Shown: positions 62,772 to 64,000 of the stretch, piece after piece | Layout: each line of letters opens with the position of its first letter | Numbering within the stretch: the stretch's first letter is position 1 | NCBI RefSeq assembly: GCF_010500845.1 | Contig: NZ_JAAAMI010000005.1 | Coordinates: forward strand, 186,001-250,000 | Length of the DNA: 64,000 nt | Reading direction: 5' to 3' | Origin: Flagellimonas sediminis | Lineage (GTDB): Bacteria > Bacteroidota > Bacteroidia > Flavobacteriales > Flavobacteriaceae | The notes under the pieces: generated by a model | Database searches by the model: none | The model's input: only the letters and a program-made list of their open reading frames with translations | What the model was told of the DNA's origin: nothing | Program-made: the position numbers and the translations under genes

Positions 62772-63257
62772 ATGGGAAATGCAACGATTCGGGAAATTAA
62801 GCCCGAAGACAACGAACAAGTGGCCAAAGTAATACGCAAGGTTTTTGAGGATATGGGGGTGCCTAAAGTGGGTACCGCTTATGAGGACAAGGCCTTGGAA
62901 GATATGTATTCCACTTACAATGTGCCGCGTGCGGCCTATTTTGTAGTGGAGCATGAAGGCAAGATTATTGGATGTGCGGGAGTGGCCCAACTTCAAAACT
63001 ATGACGGCAATGTGTGTGAGCTCCAAAAGATGTATTTTTTGGAAGAAGCCAGAGGCAAGGGGATAGGTGCAATGATGATCTCCATTTGTTTGGAGAAAGC
63101 CAAGGAATTTGGCTTTGAGCAATGTTATTTGGAAACCATGCCCTACATGGAAGCGGCCCAAAAACTCTACAAGAAGAACGGTTTCGATTATATCGATGCC
63201 CCTTTGGGCAATACAGGGCATTATTCATGTCCTGTCTGGATGCTTAAACAATTGTAA
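62772..63257 (+). CDS. GNAT-family N-acetyltransferase
   Basis: 161 residues from ATG 62772 (MGNATIREIKPEDNEQVAKVI); the longer frame would run into ribD's coding DNA. GNAT core: YFVVEHEGKIIGCAGVAQL, MYFLEEARGKGIGAMMISICLEKAKEFGFEQCYLETMPYM with the acetyl-CoA loop EARGKGIG, and AAQKLYKKNGFDYI. Acceptor unknown. Its stop overlaps the prmC start (TAATG), so both are probably translated from one message. Confidence 0.92.
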   Translation: MGNATIREIKPEDNEQVAKVIRKVFEDMGVPKVGTAYEDKALEDMYSTYNVPRAAYFVVEHEGKIIGCAGVAQLQNYDGNVCELQKMYFLEEARGKGIGAMMISICLEKAKEFGFEQCYLETMPYMEAAQKLYKKNGFDYIDAPLGNTGHYSCPVWMLKQL

Positions 63258-64000
63258 TGTTGCTTCGGGATATCAAAAACATATTCCATAATGACTTGGG
63301 AAAGATCTATCCGAAGGAAGAAATCGATTCCTTTTTTTATAGCTGTATCGAAAATTACCTTAAAATGGAACGGTTCATTCTGGCCATTAAACCCAACATC
63401 GTTTTGACCAAAGAAGAGGAGCAACCGCTGTTTGATGCCCTGGCCCAATTAAAACAAGAAAAACCGCTGCAGTACATTTTAGGGATAGCCCATTTCATGG
63501 AGTTGGAACTCAAGGTGAACGAGCATGTATTGATCCCAAGACCCGAAACCGAGGAACTGGTACAATGGATTTTGGAGGATGCGAATAATCAGAGGTCAGA
63601 AATCAGAGAACTGATATCAGATGTCAGAGATGGGAAATTAAGTGAAGAAAAAGGAGAGAACCCAAACCTTCGCCCTTCACCCTTAACCATCTTGGATATC
63701 GGAACCGGAAGCGGCTGTATTGCCATTGCCTTGGCCAAACAACTTCCCAATGCCAAAGTGTATGCTTTGGATATTTCGGAAGAAGCCTTAAAAGTGGCCC
63801 AAGAAAATGCAAAAACCAATCAGGTTGATGTTGAATTCATCCATAAGAATATTTTAGACCCTGAATTGGATCTTGAACTTCAGTTTGACATCATCGTTTC
63901 CAACCCGCCCTATGTCAGGAATTTGGAAAAGTCGGAAATGAATAAAAACGTAAAGGAATACGAACCAAATTTGGCACTTTTCGTCCCAGATGATGACGCG
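63257..64000 (+). CDS. prmC: Release factor glutamine methyltransferase (3' end beyond window)
   Basis: 248 residues seen before the window ends. It methylates the GGQ Gln of release factors. N-terminal helical domain (1-80), HVLIPRPETEELVQWIL near 90 and SAM-binding LDIGTGSGCIAIALAK near 150, then the NPPY catalytic motif IIVSNPPYVRNLE near 215. Between VQWILEDA and LTILDIGTGSG there are about 35 extra residues (63588-63690) made of low-complexity repeat-like sequence (NNQRSEIRELISDVRDGKL ...) that PrmC normally lacks. The frame stays open. Start codon overlaps the GNAT stop by 1 nt. Confidence 0.93.
   Translation, partial: MLLRDIKNIFHNDLGKIYPKEEIDSFFYSCIENYLKMERFILAIKPNIVLTKEEEQPLFDALAQLKQEKPLQYILGIAHFMELELKVNEHVLIPRPETEELVQWILEDANNQRSEIRELISDVRDGKLSEEKGENPNLRPSPLTILDIGTGSGCIAIALAKQLPNAKVYALDISEEALKVAQENAKTNQVDVEFIHKNILDPELDLELQFDIIVSNPPYVRNLEKSEMNKNVKEYEPNLALFVPDDDA
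63588..63690 (+). repeat. Repeat-derived in-frame insertion within prmC
   Basis: A run of TCAGA/CAGAG units (ATCAGAGGTCAGAAATCAGA, then ATCAGATGTCAGAG), followed by a purine-rich stretch and CCTTCGCCCTTCACCCTTAAC. It looks like intergenic repeat DNA, but it sits between two conserved coding blocks without breaking the frame. Confidence 0.6.

Overview
The window looks like chromosomal DNA of a marine Flavobacteriaceae bacterium (Bacteroidota), possibly close to Muricauda/Flagellimonas. The genus is a guess; the family is well supported. The evidence is: promoters of the Bacteroidota type (TTG ... TAnnTTTG) before several genes; many families typical of the group (DUF4249 with a TonB-dependent receptor, two DUF4252 proteins, DUF4294, DUF6090, DUF6095, DUF6495); a monomeric isocitrate dehydrogenase; a fused serine-biosynthesis protein; and many Cys lipoproteins. 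No tRNA, rRNA, complete insertion sequence or CRISPR array was found.

Layout. 1-4.04 kb: the start of rmuC (minus, cut by the window edge), then an AT-rich accessory patch holding a 526-aa reverse transcriptase (minus), a 415-bp intergenic region rich in hairpins, and a divergent 234-aa protein with an internal duplication. 4.04-9.25 kb: vitamin B12 uptake, with btuFCD on minus and a cobalamin riboswitch plus btuB on plus. 9.25-13.1 kb: an S41 protease lipoprotein, then an ECF sigma operon (sigma factor, membrane protein, two DUF4252 proteins). 13.2-25.8 kb: purB, a haem-binding-domain protein, a sirtuin, an S10-type peptidase, trmH, a GH13 amylase lipoprotein, a DEAD-box RNA helicase and an rdgB-type nucleotide pyrophosphatase. 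25.8-34 kb: a serB-serA fusion, rlmH, nadC, a YihY membrane protein, priA and a LytTR response regulator. 34.2-45 kb: the rpsF-rpsR-rplI operon, hisS, a Nudix hydrolase, an M42 peptidase, a GntP permease and a DUF4249/TonB receptor pair. 45-53 kb: icd, a possible small gene, rplS, trmD, a long-form GAPDH and an HtrA protease. 53-64 kb: dapF and mltG (cell wall), an RsmI-like methyltransferase, a low-molecular-weight phosphatase, dnaA, yigZ, ribD and the start of prmC.

Most of the window is housekeeping DNA in short transcription units separated by recognisable rho-independent terminators. Genes that work together include btuB with btuFCD; dapF with mltG and a lysozyme-like protein (peptidoglycan precursor and remodelling); rplS with trmD; rpsF-rpsR-rplI; and the ECF sigma factor with its downstream envelope proteins.

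The best candidate for an undescribed system is the 1338-4038 island. Its reverse transcriptase keeps the core catalytic motifs (FDIENFF, GIPQGLPIS, YSDD) but lacks recognisable retron or intron features. The DNA upstream of it folds, on the RT strand, into a series of hairpins that includes two C(UUCG)G tetraloops. Other points of interest are an in-frame repeat-derived insertion in prmC, a 17-bp RNA stem between the two DUF4252 genes, alternative hairpins between the B12 aptamer and btuB, and a small unit between rplS and icd that ends in a strong terminator.
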